A stretch of DNA of 64,000 nucleotides from Candidatus Peregrinibacteria bacterium (GCA_003153355.1 PLYH01000001.1:414431-478430), one strand, 5' to 3'; shown: positions 1 to 10,719, numbered from the stretch's first letter. A program made the numbers and translations. The notes: generated by a model not told the origin, from the letters alone.

Positions 1-977
1 AAAACTTTTTTATACTCTTTCATGATGGCCACGATGGCCTTATCAATGCCATCCAAAGAAACGCCTGCATTCGTGGTAAATGTTCCGGTATCGGTATATT
101 CGTCGGTTGTGCAACTAATATAGTAAGCCAGACCCTGGGCCTCGCGTACCGAAAGAAACATTCTTGAACTCATGTTTCCTCCCAAAACGATGGACAAAAG
201 TTTCGCGGCATAATGATCCTTATGCTGTTCCGAATATCCCGGAAAACCCAGCATCACATGTGCCTGTTCCGTTTTTTTGTTGCGCAGATACAAACGTTTC
301 CCGCTGCTCATTTTTTCCGCGGCTGAAAAATCATAAGCTTTTTTAATTTTTTCAAACTCAAAAAGAGCTTCAATCTTTTCAACGACTTCATCATGTTCAA
401 CATTTCCTGCGATAGCGATGACCGTATTTTCAGGAGTGTAAAGTTCGCTGCGGTATTTCAAAAAATCTTTTTGCTGCACGCCCATGATCACCTCTTTGGT
501 ACCGACCTGGTCCCATCCAAGAGGCTGGTCGCCGTAAATTAAACGTTCAAAATCCCAGCCGATCTGATACATTGGCGTGTCCTGATACATGTTGTACTCT
601 TCCATAATGACGCCGCGTTCCTTATCGATTTCCGCAGGATCAAATTTAGAATGAATGAGCATATCGGACAAAACATCCAGGGCCAGCCCGATATGTTTAT
701 CGGCTACTTTGACATAATATCCCGCGTACTCTTTCCCCGTAAACGCGTTAAAATCTCCGCCGACTCCGTCAATGGCTTCCGAAACCTCCTTGGTATTCTT
801 ATATTTTTTCGCTCCTTTAAAGAACATGTGTTCCAAAAAATGCGATATGCCGTTAATCGGTTTTATTTCATAGCGCGACCCCGCGCCGACCAGGATCAAT
901 ACCGTCACCGATTTGGTGTTGTCGAGCTCTTTGGTAACTATCCGTAAGCCGTTTTCAAGAGTGGTCTTCCGTGACAT
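1..977 (-). CDS. M16-family (insulinase-like) zinc peptidase, 3' end truncated by window edge
   Basis: Reverse-strand translation from ATG at 977: MSRKTTLENGLRIVTKELDNTKSVTVLILVGAGSRYEIKPINGISHFLEHMFFKGAKKYKNTKEVSEAIDGVGGDFNAFTGKEYAGYYVKV...; contains the HxxEH motif (HFLEH). Missing from the ORF track because no stop lies in the window. Confidence 0.9.
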   Translation of the reverse strand, partial: MSRKTTLENGLRIVTKELDNTKSVTVLILVGAGSRYEIKPINGISHFLEHMFFKGAKKYKNTKEVSEAIDGVGGDFNAFTGKEYAGYYVKVADKHIGLALDVLSDMLIHSKFDPAEIDKERGVIMEEYNMYQDTPMYQIGWDFERLIYGDQPLGWDQVGTKEVIMGVQQKDFLKYRSELYTPENTVIAIAGNVEHDEVVEKIEALFEFEKIKKAYDFSAAEKMSSGKRLYLRNKKTEQAHVMLGFPGYSEQHKDHYAAKLLSIVLGGNMSSRMFLSVREAQGLAYYISCTTDEYTDTGTFTTNAGVSLDGIDKAIVAIMKEYKKV

Positions 978-1073
978 TGTCGTAATAATAAGTACTAAAA
1001 CGCTCGATCATTATACCACGGTGGCAATTTTACAAAAATCCCTCTATAATAACTTCCCGCAATCATAATTTTT

Positions 1074-3368
1074 ATGGTGAAAAAACGAACAGGAAAGCCC
1101 TGGAAACCCATGAACCGTCTTGCGATGCTCACCGCCGCGATCATTTTTATGACCGGCGTGATCATTGTCCGTCTGTTTTATCTGCAGGTGTTTCGTTACG
1201 ACTATTACGAAACTGTGGCTGCCAAGGAACACTACGGCTACAGCGAACTGCCGGCTCGCCGCGGAGAAATTTTCGTAAAAGATTACGCCTCGGGCGATAA
1301 CGTGCGCGTGGCCACGGACACGACACTGGATCTTTTGTATGCGGACCCGACGCTCATCGCCGACAAAAAAATGGTGGCCGACCGCATCTCTCCGATGATT
1401 TTCGATTTGAACCAGGCCCGCGCCGACGACCAAAAACGCGTCCTGCTTGAACTTGCCAAAGCCAATACTCCCGAACTCAAGGCACAGGTAAAATCTCTGA
1501 GCGACGACGAACTTTTCCAGCAATTTTCCGCAAATCTTCTTGATCAGATCAGCCAGGTCAACCGTTCGGAAATCCTTCTGAGCAGCGACCTGACCAAAGA
1601 CCAGCTCGACCAGATCAGCGGACTCAAACTCCCCGGTGTTGAAATAAAAGACGGCGACCTCAATGCTTATCCCGCACAAATTGTAGACCGCAACAGCGTT
1701 GCCGTTGCGTTAAGCCCATTCTTGGAACTGCCGCCTTCGGAACTCGAAACCATTCTCAAAGGATTAAACCGCTATGTCATCATCAAACGAAAATTAAGTC
1801 CGGACATTTCGGCCCAGATTAAACAGCTCATTGAAAACGACAAAAGCAAAAGCTTCAGCGGATTGGGTTTGCAGGAAGAATATTTCCGTTACTATCCGGA
1901 AGGTCAGCTTGCCGCGAACGTTCTGGGATTTGTGACACCGCAGGGAATGGGCCAGTACGGCATCGAAAGCAAATACAACACGCAGCTCCAAGGTAAAAAA
2001 GGAGTCTTCCAAACCCAAAAAGACAGTGTGGGCCGCCAGATCACCGTCGGTGACGACAACATCATCCAGCCTGCAGTTGACGGTGACGATATCGTGCTGA
2101 CGATTGACCGTTCCATTCAAATGACCGCTGAACAATTACTGGCAAAATACGTTCAGCAAGAAAGAGCTGATGACGGACAGGTCATTATTATGGATCCCAA
2201 AACGGGCAACATCATGGCCATGGCGGATTATCCGAGCTTTGATCCGAACAATTACGGCACCGTCTATGACACCGTACCGATCAACCTCAGCGCCAACGAC
2301 ATTCAAAATCTTATTCCGATCAGCGGCAACCCGAATGCTTTCTGGTTTTACCGGAATCTCATACAGGAAGACCGCGTTGAAGTATTCAAAGAACAACAAA
2401 CCGACGGAAGTTTCATCTACACCAAATATAAAAACGACATCGGCCCGGGCGCATTCCAGAACCTTGCGGTCTCTCAGCCTTACGAACCCGGCTCAGTCTA
2501 TAAAATCATCACGATGTCCTCTGCCATCGATGACGGAGACGTAACTCCGAACACAGGCTTTACCGATCCCGGCGTACTCTTCCTCGATAAAAATCCCAAC
2601 GGCAAACACATCGGTCCCGACGGACTAAAATACGACGCTGAAATTAAAAACGTTTCCGCCAAATGCACCGGCTATTCAACCATGACCTGGGTCATTCAAA
2701 ACTCATGCAACACCGGAATCTCTTGGGTGGCGCGGAAAATAGGACGCAGCCTTTTCTACAGTTACATGCTCAAATACGGCTTCAATGACCGCACAGGCAT
2801 TGAGTTCGATGACGAAAGTCCTGGGAAAATCGTTCATTTTGACCAGTGGACGGACAGTGAATTGGCGAACCATGCCTTCGGCCAGGGTATTCTTGTCACG
2901 CCGATCCAGATGGTCACGGCTTTCGCCGCAATCGCCAATAAAGGAGTACTGATGGAGCCGCACATCGTGGACAGCATTGTCCAGAAAGACGGCAAAATTA
3001 TCAAAACAGACCCGATGTCCGTGCAGCGCGTCGTGAGTGAACAGACGGCCTCCACCATGACCGCAATGCTCGTGAACAATGTGGAAAACGGCGACAGTTA
3101 TGGAAAAATCAAACTCCCCGATCATTACATCGGCGCCAAAACAGGAACGGCCCAGACCTATAAAAACGGGATAGCACAAAGCGGTGAAGGTACGACCGTA
3201 GTAACGGTCATAGGATTCGCTCCGATCAATGACCCCAAGTTTGTGATCCTCGTTAAAATGGACCGTCCAAGGGCATCTCAATGGGCAGATTCAACAGCCG
3301 CGCTCGTTTATCACGACATGGCGCAGTACCTGTTCAACTACTACAGCATCCCGCCGGACAAAAAATAA
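1074..3368 (+). CDS. Penicillin-binding protein 2 / FtsI-type peptidoglycan transpeptidase
   Basis: N-terminal TM helix, PBP dimerisation region, SxxK motif (GSVYKIITMSSAID), SCN-type motif (NSCNTG) and KTGTAQ. Confidence 0.93.
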   Translation: MVKKRTGKPWKPMNRLAMLTAAIIFMTGVIIVRLFYLQVFRYDYYETVAAKEHYGYSELPARRGEIFVKDYASGDNVRVATDTTLDLLYADPTLIADKKMVADRISPMIFDLNQARADDQKRVLLELAKANTPELKAQVKSLSDDELFQQFSANLLDQISQVNRSEILLSSDLTKDQLDQISGLKLPGVEIKDGDLNAYPAQIVDRNSVAVALSPFLELPPSELETILKGLNRYVIIKRKLSPDISAQIKQLIENDKSKSFSGLGLQEEYFRYYPEGQLAANVLGFVTPQGMGQYGIESKYNTQLQGKKGVFQTQKDSVGRQITVGDDNIIQPAVDGDDIVLTIDRSIQMTAEQLLAKYVQQERADDGQVIIMDPKTGNIMAMADYPSFDPNNYGTVYDTVPINLSANDIQNLIPISGNPNAFWFYRNLIQEDRVEVFKEQQTDGSFIYTKYKNDIGPGAFQNLAVSQPYEPGSVYKIITMSSAIDDGDVTPNTGFTDPGVLFLDKNPNGKHIGPDGLKYDAEIKNVSAKCTGYSTMTWVIQNSCNTGISWVARKIGRSLFYSYMLKYGFNDRTGIEFDDESPGKIVHFDQWTDSELANHAFGQGILVTPIQMVTAFAAIANKGVLMEPHIVDSIVQKDGKIIKTDPMSVQRVVSEQTASTMTAMLVNNVENGDSYGKIKLPDHYIGAKTGTAQTYKNGIAQSGEGTTVVTVIGFAPINDPKFVILVKMDRPRASQWADSTAALVYHDMAQYLFNYYSIPPDKK

Positions 3369-3370
3369 AA

Positions 3371-4909
3371 CTAATGGGTCTTGATCGTCGTGCAGGCTTT
3401 CACTTTTTGGTCGAGCTGTAAAAGTTTCGTAATGTCTTCAGCGGTCACCGATAAAAGTTCAGGGTCGCGTTCGTTTTCGGTATAAAGAATCGTATAAAAC
3501 TCAGGCATCAAGGTAAAAATACCCTCTTCCAGCGTGATGATTTTTGACTGTTCAATTAGGCATGGCCAGGTCTCGTCGGTACCGTAAAGAATTAAATCCA
3601 GACCGGTCGAAGGAACCAGTTCACCGTTCGGTCCTCCCATAAATGCCAGCGTAAAATCTCCGCCCATCTCTTTCGTTTGGGAACGGGCACATACTTCAAT
3701 ACTGCGGTAATTGCCTCGATCCGCCTGCATTTTAATATAAGCGTTCTTCATGAAAGTCAGATAATTCACCTGGCTGAATCCGCCCAGACATTTCAGGCCA
3801 TAATAAAAAGCCAGCACGATATAACACAGCATCATGCTTGGAATAATCTCTTTATCTTCCAGAGCTTTCTGAATAATTTCCGGTTTGAGTTCAATGCTGT
3901 ATGAACCGTCTTCAGTCACCAGCTTATTCCCCTGTTTCCACATCTGAACGCGATACTTACCGCCCTTTGGCAAAGCCCAGAACAAATACGTTCCATAATT
4001 CTCTTTGCGGTCAAACGCACCCTGGATTCCTTCAAAATAATTCTCTATAAGCAAATCATAGGCCGGATCAAACAACAGATGGGTAATCGTCGTGTCGGCA
4101 TAAAAATGATAGTTGATGAGAAGTTTGGAAACCAAACTTTCCTGTTCCAGATAAATCAGGTTCGGAGCTTCTTCATGATATTTCGGTCCGAAAAATTTCT
4201 TCCAGAGATGAAAGTTAGTCTGAGTGACCTGATCTGAAAAATTTCCCGCAGTCAGAACTTCCGGACGCAGATAAATTTCATCCAGTAAAGCTTCAACCTT
4301 TGTACCCTCTTCGGGATGGACATCACCCATTTTGACCATTTCCTTTAATGCACCTCGGGCGCGTTCAATATCCTCTTTGGCATACGCACGATAATTGAAG
4401 ACTGGACACAAACGGTCCTTCGCAGGAAAAAAAGACAATTTCTGGGTCTGGATTTTTCCTTTGTTAAAAGTGTTGAATAAAAGTCCGCGCGGCCAAGAAG
4501 AATTATTCAGAGAGATGCTGCCGCAGGCAAAAACGATCACATTTTTCAGGACCGGATCGGAATGTTCAAAAAACGGAGCCGCCGTCAGCAGATTGGAATT
4601 AATAAAAAACGGATGCGTCACCGGCCCGTGATGATCCGCGGTCGAAACATAATAATGAGCAGCCAGCTGTTCAGCCGCTTCCTTAGCAACCTGTTTACCC
4701 AAAAGCCTTTCCACTTCCGCCGCAAAAGTTCCGATCATTTCATCCTGACGCTGTTGAATCGGAGGATTTAAATTAACATTGATGTAATCCTGTGCGTACT
4801 CATAGAGATTCTTCTTGCCCCGTTTCTGAATAATCTCACGGAGAACCGGTCGTTTATCGAGAACCTTATCAATAAGTTTTTCAAACTTTTCCCTCAGAGT
4901 CATTGACAT
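3371..4909 (-). CDS. Conserved hypothetical protein (~512 aa)
   Basis: Long ORF with good coding character; likely start MSMTLREKFEK at 4909. No family recognised. Confidence 0.7.
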   Translation of the reverse strand: MSMTLREKFEKLIDKVLDKRPVLREIIQKRGKKNLYEYAQDYINVNLNPPIQQRQDEMIGTFAAEVERLLGKQVAKEAAEQLAAHYYVSTADHHGPVTHPFFINSNLLTAAPFFEHSDPVLKNVIVFACGSISLNNSSWPRGLLFNTFNKGKIQTQKLSFFPAKDRLCPVFNYRAYAKEDIERARGALKEMVKMGDVHPEEGTKVEALLDEIYLRPEVLTAGNFSDQVTQTNFHLWKKFFGPKYHEEAPNLIYLEQESLVSKLLINYHFYADTTITHLLFDPAYDLLIENYFEGIQGAFDRKENYGTYLFWALPKGGKYRVQMWKQGNKLVTEDGSYSIELKPEIIQKALEDKEIIPSMMLCYIVLAFYYGLKCLGGFSQVNYLTFMKNAYIKMQADRGNYRSIEVCARSQTKEMGGDFTLAFMGGPNGELVPSTGLDLILYGTDETWPCLIEQSKIITLEEGIFTLMPEFYTILYTENERDPELLSVTAEDITKLLQLDQKVKACTTIKTH

Positions 4910-5058
4910 AGAACAAAATATATGGTTAAGAACCATTTTATCACGTCTATCCAAAATTGCAAGGCACCAAAAAGGGATTTGTGCAGAAAACAGCTAAAAT
5001 CTAGCCAAAAAAACAAAGAGTTGTTATAGTACGCAAGCGTAAAATAAGAAAACGACGA

Positions 5059-5132
5059 AGGGCCATAGTACAATGGTCGTACAGAGGTCTCCAAAACCTT
5101 TGATGTAGGTTCGATTCCTACTGGCCCTGCCA
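5059..5132 (+). tRNA. tRNA-Trp (anticodon CCA), 3' CCA encoded
   Basis: Acceptor AGGGCCA/TGGCCCT, anticodon loop CTCCAAA (CCA), T-arm GTAGGTTCGATTCCTAC, discriminator G, encoded CCA. Confidence 0.93.
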
Positions 5133-5140
5133 ACACATTA

Positions 5141-5164
5141 TATGGCTTATTTAAGCCATTTTTT
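5141..5164 (+). terminator. Rho-independent terminator of tRNA-Trp
   Basis: ATGGCTT-ATTT-AAGCCAT stem followed by TTTTTT. Confidence 0.8.
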
Positions 5165-5234
5165 GAAATATCAATATTATGGTATAATATAAATTCATCA
5201 ATTTTTATAAAGCAATATTCGGAAAGCGACAATT

Positions 5235-5753
5235 ATGATTGCAACTATTGGACATTCTACTCATCCACTCAAGGACTTCATCAACATTCTCAAAGCCCAT
5301 AATATCGAAGTGCTTGCTGACATCCGTACGATACCGCGGTCAAGATTTAATCCGCAATTCAACAAAACAACACTAGCAAAAAATCTTAAAAAAGAAGGCA
5401 TAACTTATATTCACCTCATCAAACTTGGAGGTCTTCGCCACACTTCAAAAAATTCTATCAATACTGCTTGGAGAAATCTTAGTTTTCGAGGTTATGCCGA
5501 TTATATGCAAACCAGACAGTTTGTTCATGCGATCAGAAACCTAATGAAAATAGCCAAAGGAAAACGAATAGCTCTCATGTGCGCCGAAGGAAACCCCTTT
5601 CGATGTCATCGTTCACTTATTGCTGATGCTTTAATGGCAAGGAAAATTACCGTTCGGGAAATCTCAAGTGCAAAATCAAAAAAGAAACATCGCATGACTC
5701 CCTTCGCTAAAGTAACGGGAACAAAAGTAACTTATCCGTTACAAAAAAAGTAG
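5235..5753 (+). CDS. DUF488 family protein
   Basis: MIATIGHSTHPLKDFINILKAHNIEVLADIRTIPRSRFNPQFN ... GKRIALMCAEGNPFRCHRSLIADAL is typical of DUF488. Confidence 0.88.
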   Translation: MIATIGHSTHPLKDFINILKAHNIEVLADIRTIPRSRFNPQFNKTTLAKNLKKEGITYIHLIKLGGLRHTSKNSINTAWRNLSFRGYADYMQTRQFVHAIRNLMKIAKGKRIALMCAEGNPFRCHRSLIADALMARKITVREISSAKSKKKHRMTPFAKVTGTKVTYPLQKK

Positions 5754-5770
5754 CAAAGGACATTCATCTC

Positions 5771-5867
5771 AGGAACACAAACTCCCGCTCCATATAGAAA
5801 AAGGTTCGCATTTCCTTCAATCGCCCCTGCCAAGATATTTTATGGCTTATTGAAGACATTTTTTATA
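5771..5867 (+). repeat. tRNA-3'-end-like dispersed repeat, copy 1
   Basis: aggaacacaaactcccgctccatatagaaaaaggttcgcatttccttcaatcgcccctgccaagatattttatggcttattgaagacatttttta; 3' half aligns with the tRNA-Trp 3' end and its terminator. Confidence 0.8.
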
Positions 5868-5875
5868 TACAACAA

Positions 5876-6334
5876 CTAACCGTGTCTTTCATTTTCTTTA
5901 TCGGAATCATAATCTAATTTAACTTCCATTGCGGCAACCGTTTTCCAACGGGCATCCGGATCAAGACCAATATCGTTGATCCAAGTACGCCCGTACAGCC
6001 AGTCAAATTCAGCTTCATTTTGTTGCAAAAATTTTTGGCACTTTGGATATTTCGTACAACCTTCTTCTTTGACAGCTGCAAGATCCTCTGCAAGTTGCTT
6101 TTTTCTTTCACGATCAAGTGCTTTCAATTCTTCTAAGCCTTGTTGTCCTACTCGAATCATTTTTATACCTTTATCTTTAGCTTCATGTGACTGTTCATAT
6201 GCATTTTCAATATTCGATCTTACCTCAGGCTTTTTGTTTTGGGCTTCACCGCCTGTTTCAGGGCCTGCTAAAAACACAACCCGCTTGAGAAATAAACCAT
6301 TTTTTATATTTTTAAAAATCAACATACATAACAA
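5876..6334 (-). CDS. Hypothetical protein
   Basis: 152-aa ORF between repeat copies 1 and 2; stop lies about 10 bp past repeat copy 1. No family recognised. Confidence 0.5.
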   Translation of the reverse strand: MLCMLIFKNIKNGLFLKRVVFLAGPETGGEAQNKKPEVRSNIENAYEQSHEAKDKGIKMIRVGQQGLEELKALDRERKKQLAEDLAAVKEEGCTKYPKCQKFLQQNEAEFDWLYGRTWINDIGLDPDARWKTVAAMEVKLDYDSDKENERHG

Positions 6335-6489
6335 AATAACATAATAATATTATACCATAATTTATTTTTTAATCAAAGCTCTAAAATAATTCAATGATTA
6401 GGAAAAAACTAAATGAATACAAACATTTACTGAAGTGCACTCCTCTTCCAAAACGTTCGAATTACGCATTCGGGGGAACCATCGAGTTT

Positions 6490-7353
6490 TTATGGTTTAA
6501 GGAGAAGAGCCACATTTTCATTTGTTAAAATACCGGAATTTCTTCTCGATACCTCTTCAGGCGAAAGATATTTTTGAATAAGCTCTTTATAAGCTTGCGA
6601 CATTTGATTCCTATATGGTTGAACTTCGATAAATTCTTCGCGTGAATCGGTTTTAATTTGGGATAATTGTCTTTTTCCTTCTAGTCGCAACTCTTTAAGG
6701 ATTTTATCGACGGCATCGTCACTTTCTTTTTCGGTGAGATTCGGATTATTGTTTCTCATGTCGGCGATTTTTTCGTCAATCTTTTTAGTGTAATCTTCTT
6801 TAAGTGTATATATCCATCGCTCCGGCGATCCAAAATTTTCAGCAAATTCGGCAATTGTCAGTTTTTCAGCTGCAGGTTGATTCGTCGCACTCTCACCGAC
6901 CTGAGTTGCAGGTATGACAGCTGAATTCGCCACCAGTCTTACAAAAATATTTAAAGGCAGATAAAATTTAAACCTACTGATTGATTGAACCAAAACTAAT
7001 TCTTTACCCGGATCAGCATCTCCAAAATAAAGCACCTGGTTATCTAATAACGTTAATCTATTTCCAATCGGCATATTTGTTACCTTGCTTTCGCCGCTTG
7101 GTAAAAGCAATAAAACCTTTTGATGGATTGTTGCTCTTGCATCAATTTTCCAACTTGTACCGGCCTCAAATTTTATTTGATTCAATATGGAATCAGGAAC
7201 ATCTATCTTGTAGTAGATATTTTTGTTCAATTTATCGGACAAATCTTCCAAATCATTCCCAGGCGGATGACTTTCCGTTTCTTTCGCGTTTTCTTGTTGG
7301 TAAACAAACTTAAATTTCTGATCGAATTTACGGCAGAGTTTTAAATACATCAT
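6490..7353 (-). CDS. Hypothetical protein
   Basis: 287-aa ORF, no recognisable domain, no alternative long frame. Confidence 0.6.
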   Translation of the reverse strand: MMYLKLCRKFDQKFKFVYQQENAKETESHPPGNDLEDLSDKLNKNIYYKIDVPDSILNQIKFEAGTSWKIDARATIHQKVLLLLPSGESKVTNMPIGNRLTLLDNQVLYFGDADPGKELVLVQSISRFKFYLPLNIFVRLVANSAVIPATQVGESATNQPAAEKLTIAEFAENFGSPERWIYTLKEDYTKKIDEKIADMRNNNPNLTEKESDDAVDKILKELRLEGKRQLSQIKTDSREEFIEVQPYRNQMSQAYKELIQKYLSPEEVSRRNSGILTNENVALLLKP

Positions 7354-7449
7354 AATATTAAGATTATTTTAACACTATAACATATTTGACCTTAAAGATC
7401 AATTTTAATCGCCAAACGGCCCCTCACCCTCTATCCCTTGTCTAAAAAC

Positions 7450-7543
7450 GGGAACACAAACTCCGCTCTATAATTAAAAAAGGTTCGAATTTCCTTCAAC
7501 CGCCCCTGCCAAGGATTTTAGTGCTTTATCAAAGCCATTTTTG
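7450..7543 (+). repeat. tRNA-3'-end-like dispersed repeat, copy 2
   Basis: gggaacacaaactccgctctataattaaaaaaggttcgaatttccttcaaccgcccctgccaaggattttagtgctttatcaaagccattttt. Confidence 0.8.
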
Positions 7544-7626
7544 ATGTGCCATAAAGCCCTAAATATGTGTGCGAACTTTTGTGACTGGAACATTACACTG
7601 AATAATTCTATAATTAAAATAACAAT

Positions 7627-8424
7627 ATGATCATCAATTTCTGGCCTGAATTCAGCATCCTCTTCGCAGCTTCGCTTGTCGGCGGTGTGGCTATATTGCC
7701 GTATGGTTTGCGGCTACTGCAAGGGTCAGCGCAAAAGAAGGCGCTCAAAATGTCTGTTTCGCAGCTCGTACTCATATCGCTTCTTCAGACAATTATCATT
7801 TTCGCAATTGTTACCGGAGTAGGGCTTTTGGCAGCCCATGCAATCGGTCTGGGCGCTCCATACATTGAGATGGTGCTATCAGGGAACGCGTCGATGCAAG
7901 CGGTCGTACATATGCTGCAAGTCGCAATGATCTTCGGCGCGTTTGCAGGTGCAATCCTATTAGTTGCTGATCTGTTATTTTTGCCGTATTGGCCCAAGGC
8001 ACTCGTTGATACCGCACGAAAAACCACATTGTGGGAAAACTTCACCGCCTCATTCTATGGTGGCATCAACGAAGAAATTCTCGTGCGCCTTTTAGGACTA
8101 TCGGCACTGGCTTGGCTACTCTCAAAAATCTGGCATACGTCGGCAGGATTGCCTACTAATGAGGTCTTTTGGGCCGCGAACGTGATCATGACGATCCTTT
8201 TTGGGATCGGGCACCTACCTTCCCTCAAAAATCTTATCGGTAAGATATCGCCCGTTATGTTCGCACGCTCACTACTCCTCAACGCCCCGGTCGGGCTTCT
8301 CTGTGGCTGGCTATTCTGGACCTATGGTATTGAAGCGGCGATTCTGGCTCACTTTTCCGCCGATATCGTCTATCACGTTTTTGGAACCATCGTGCTCCGC
8401 CGCAATATAAAATCCAACGCCTAA
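7627..8424 (+). CDS. CPBP-family intramembrane glutamic endopeptidase
   Basis: Polytopic membrane protein with the EExxxR motif (NEEILVRLL), FGIGHLPS and AHFSADIVYHV motifs. Confidence 0.85.
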   Translation: MIINFWPEFSILFAASLVGGVAILPYGLRLLQGSAQKKALKMSVSQLVLISLLQTIIIFAIVTGVGLLAAHAIGLGAPYIEMVLSGNASMQAVVHMLQVAMIFGAFAGAILLVADLLFLPYWPKALVDTARKTTLWENFTASFYGGINEEILVRLLGLSALAWLLSKIWHTSAGLPTNEVFWAANVIMTILFGIGHLPSLKNLIGKISPVMFARSLLLNAPVGLLCGWLFWTYGIEAAILAHFSADIVYHVFGTIVLRRNIKSNA

Positions 8425-8543
8425 ATTTCTCGCTCAAAATCTGCCCGGCTATACGGAATATTGTGCCAAAGTACGTTGGCATCTGATACGCGGAATATTT
8501 TAAAGTAAAATCATACAACAACGGACGTTCCACCCGCTAGTAA

Positions 8544-8640
8544 ACACAAGAACTCAAACTCCAGCCCATACTCAAAAAAGTTCGAATTTCCTTCAACCAC
8601 CCCTGCCAAATATTTTATGGCTTATTGAAGACAATTTTAT
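8544..8640 (+). repeat. tRNA-3'-end-like dispersed repeat, copy 3
   Basis: acacaagaactcaaactccagcccatactcaaaaaagttcgaatttccttcaaccacccctgccaaatattttatggcttattgaagacaatttta. Confidence 0.8.
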
Positions 8641-9155
8641 TGTTGAGATGAAAGTATTTTTTTCTTGAGGTGATGATATTCGTGCCATGTAAGAAAAATA
8701 ACAAGAATATCAAAAACTGTGAGGATAACGAGACTTATGGAGTGAGAATAAGTAAAACGATATATTTGATAGATCGAAAAAACACTAAAGACAACTATGC
8801 TCACGGGATAAACCCAAAGCTTATTTTTCAGCAATCCAAAAACGATCAATACTTTTATCAATCCGTGTGATAAAAGATATAAGGCACCAAAAAGTTCCGA
8901 ACTTATAGAAAATTGGTGGCTTGCTTGGATCAAATAATTGGCAATAAGGTCCCTGGGGTCTTCTATGAGTTCGTGTTGGGTGAAGATCTGAACTAAAGAA
9001 GCAATTTGATCAGGCTTTACATTCAAAAGCAGAATACCACCTATGATTTCCAAAAGACCATCCAGCCCTTTTAAAGTAATTCCAACCTCAAAAATTTTAT
9101 GGAAATACTTTTCAGACAAATATTTTTTAACCATGGGGAATACTGTAAAATACAA
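8637..9155 (-). CDS. DUF2127-like small membrane protein
   Basis: Four-TM-like protein with FHKIFEVGITLKGLDGLLEIIGGILLL near the N-terminus. The stop codon falls inside the T-tract of repeat copy 3. Confidence 0.7.
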   Translation of the reverse strand: MYFTVFPMVKKYLSEKYFHKIFEVGITLKGLDGLLEIIGGILLLNVKPDQIASLVQIFTQHELIEDPRDLIANYLIQASHQFSISSELFGALYLLSHGLIKVLIVFGLLKNKLWVYPVSIVVFSVFSIYQIYRFTYSHSISLVILTVFDILVIFLTWHEYHHLKKKILSSQQ

Positions 9156-9248
9156 ATAATCTTTATTGTAAGATATGCCAAAAACTTGTACTCTCCAATC
9201 AAATTTTCAAAATCAGTTTAAAATGTCCCTATGTATCTCTAAGATCTT

Positions 9249-9812
9249 ATGAAAAGATTTCTGGTTTTCATAACGGCTTGTTTGTTATTGGCAGGATGTC
9301 GGCAACAAGTGGAAAATCCAACTATTGTCACACAAGAAACAATTTTGCCTTCTGCTTATCAAACTAATTCTCAACAAAATACTCAACAGAGTTCTTCGAC
9401 GGATTATTCAAAATTCACTGATGCAGAATGGGGGGAAATCTTAACCCCCGGCCAATATTATATTTTACGTCAAAAAGGTACAGAGGTGCCTTTCAGCAGC
9501 CCATTGGATACTGAGACCCGGCCCGGTACATATATAACTGCTGATTGTCATGAGCCGGTTTTTCGTTCAGAGCAAAAATACGATTCAGGTACTGGTTGGC
9601 CAAGCTTTTGGGCTCCGATCAGTTCCGATGCTGTCATGCTTCAGCCAGATACCAGTATTTTTCCCGCACGGACTGAAGTTTTGGATAATTGTGGGGGGCA
9701 CCTGGGACATTTATTCAACGATGGGCCACAGCCCACCGGTTTGCGGTACTGTATGAACGGTGAAGCTTTGATATTTATTCCTGATACGCCGGCAAAAAAG
9801 ACATCTGTATAA
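9249..9812 (+). CDS. Lipoprotein MsrB-type methionine-(R)-sulfoxide reductase
   Basis: Lipobox LLLAGC; MsrB core [36 protein letters not shown]. Confidence 0.88.
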   Translation: MKRFLVFITACLLLAGCRQQVENPTIVTQETILPSAYQTNSQQNTQQSSSTDYSKFTDAEWGEILTPGQYYILRQKGTEVPFSSPLDTETRPGTYITADCHEPVFRSEQKYDSGTGWPSFWAPISSDAVMLQPDTSIFPARTEVLDNCGGHLGHLFNDGPQPTGLRYCMNGEALIFIPDTPAKKTSV

Positions 9813-9862
9813 AGTTCACAGTAAACCTTTTTATTAAAAAGAATGTCACATATAATATAATC

Positions 9863-10219
9863 ATGAATAAACTCACTCCGGAAGAAAAAAGAATCATTAT
9901 TGATAAAGGCACAGAAATGCCGTTCACTGGCGAATATGTCAATACAATGGAAACAGGAGTGTATGTCTGCCGGCAATGTGAATCTCCTCTCTATAATTCA
10001 AAAGATAAATTTAGATCAGATTGCGGCTGGCCAAGCTTTGATGAAGAAATTCCCGGTGCTGTCAAAAAAAGCTTAGACGCTGACGGAGAACGTACGGAGA
10101 TTACTTGTGCAAAATGCGGCGGCCATTTGGGCCACATGTTTGTCGGCGAACATTTAACAGAAAAAAACACCAGACATTGCGTAAATTCTCTTTCAATGAA
10201 ATTTATACCCGGTAAATAA
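9863..10219 (+). CDS. msrB: Peptide-methionine (R)-S-oxide reductase
   Basis: CRQC and CAKC zinc pairs, [31 protein letters not shown]. Confidence 0.93.
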   Translation: MNKLTPEEKRIIIDKGTEMPFTGEYVNTMETGVYVCRQCESPLYNSKDKFRSDCGWPSFDEEIPGAVKKSLDADGERTEITCAKCGGHLGHMFVGEHLTEKNTRHCVNSLSMKFIPGK

Positions 10220-10230
10220 CCAAAAGAATT

Positions 10231-10719
10231 ATGATTAAAAAAGCAATATTGTCAGGAGGTTGTTTTTGGGGAATGGAGGAACTCATAAGAAAACAACCTG
10301 GAGTAGTAAATACAACCGTCGGTTACACTGGCGGGAAGGTTGGAAATCCAACGTATCAAAATCACGAAGGACATGCCGAAGCCGTAGAAATTGAATATGA
10401 CACCGAAAAAACTTCTTACAAAAAACTTTTAGATTTTTTCTTCCAGATCCATAATCCAACGACTTTGAACCAACAGGGCAATGATCGTGGGACATCTTAT
10501 CGCTCTGCAATTTTTTATGGCAACGAGGAAGAAAAAAAAGAAGCTGAAAATTTTATAGATATTGTGAATAAATCCGGTCGTTGGGGCAATCCAGTTATGA
10601 CCACTTTAGAACCACTTACGAAATTTTATCCGGCAGAAGATTATCATCAGGATTACCTGCAGAATGATCCCGGCGGATATACTTGCCACAAGATATATTT
10701 TGAAAGCTATTTAAAATAA
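10231..10719 (+). CDS. msrA: Peptide-methionine (S)-S-oxide reductase
   Basis: [14 protein letters not shown] active site, [37 protein letters not shown]. Confidence 0.96.
   Translation: MIKKAILSGGCFWGMEELIRKQPGVVNTTVGYTGGKVGNPTYQNHEGHAEAVEIEYDTEKTSYKKLLDFFFQIHNPTTLNQQGNDRGTSYRSAIFYGNEEEKKEAENFIDIVNKSGRWGNPVMTTLEPLTKFYPAEDYHQDYLQNDPGGYTCHKIYFESYLK

Noticed and set aside
1044-3281. Antisense ORFs of 211, 113 and 192 aa opposite the PBP2 gene
   Set aside because: Fully overlap a strongly supported PBP2 CDS and have no recognisable domains; mirror-frame artefacts.
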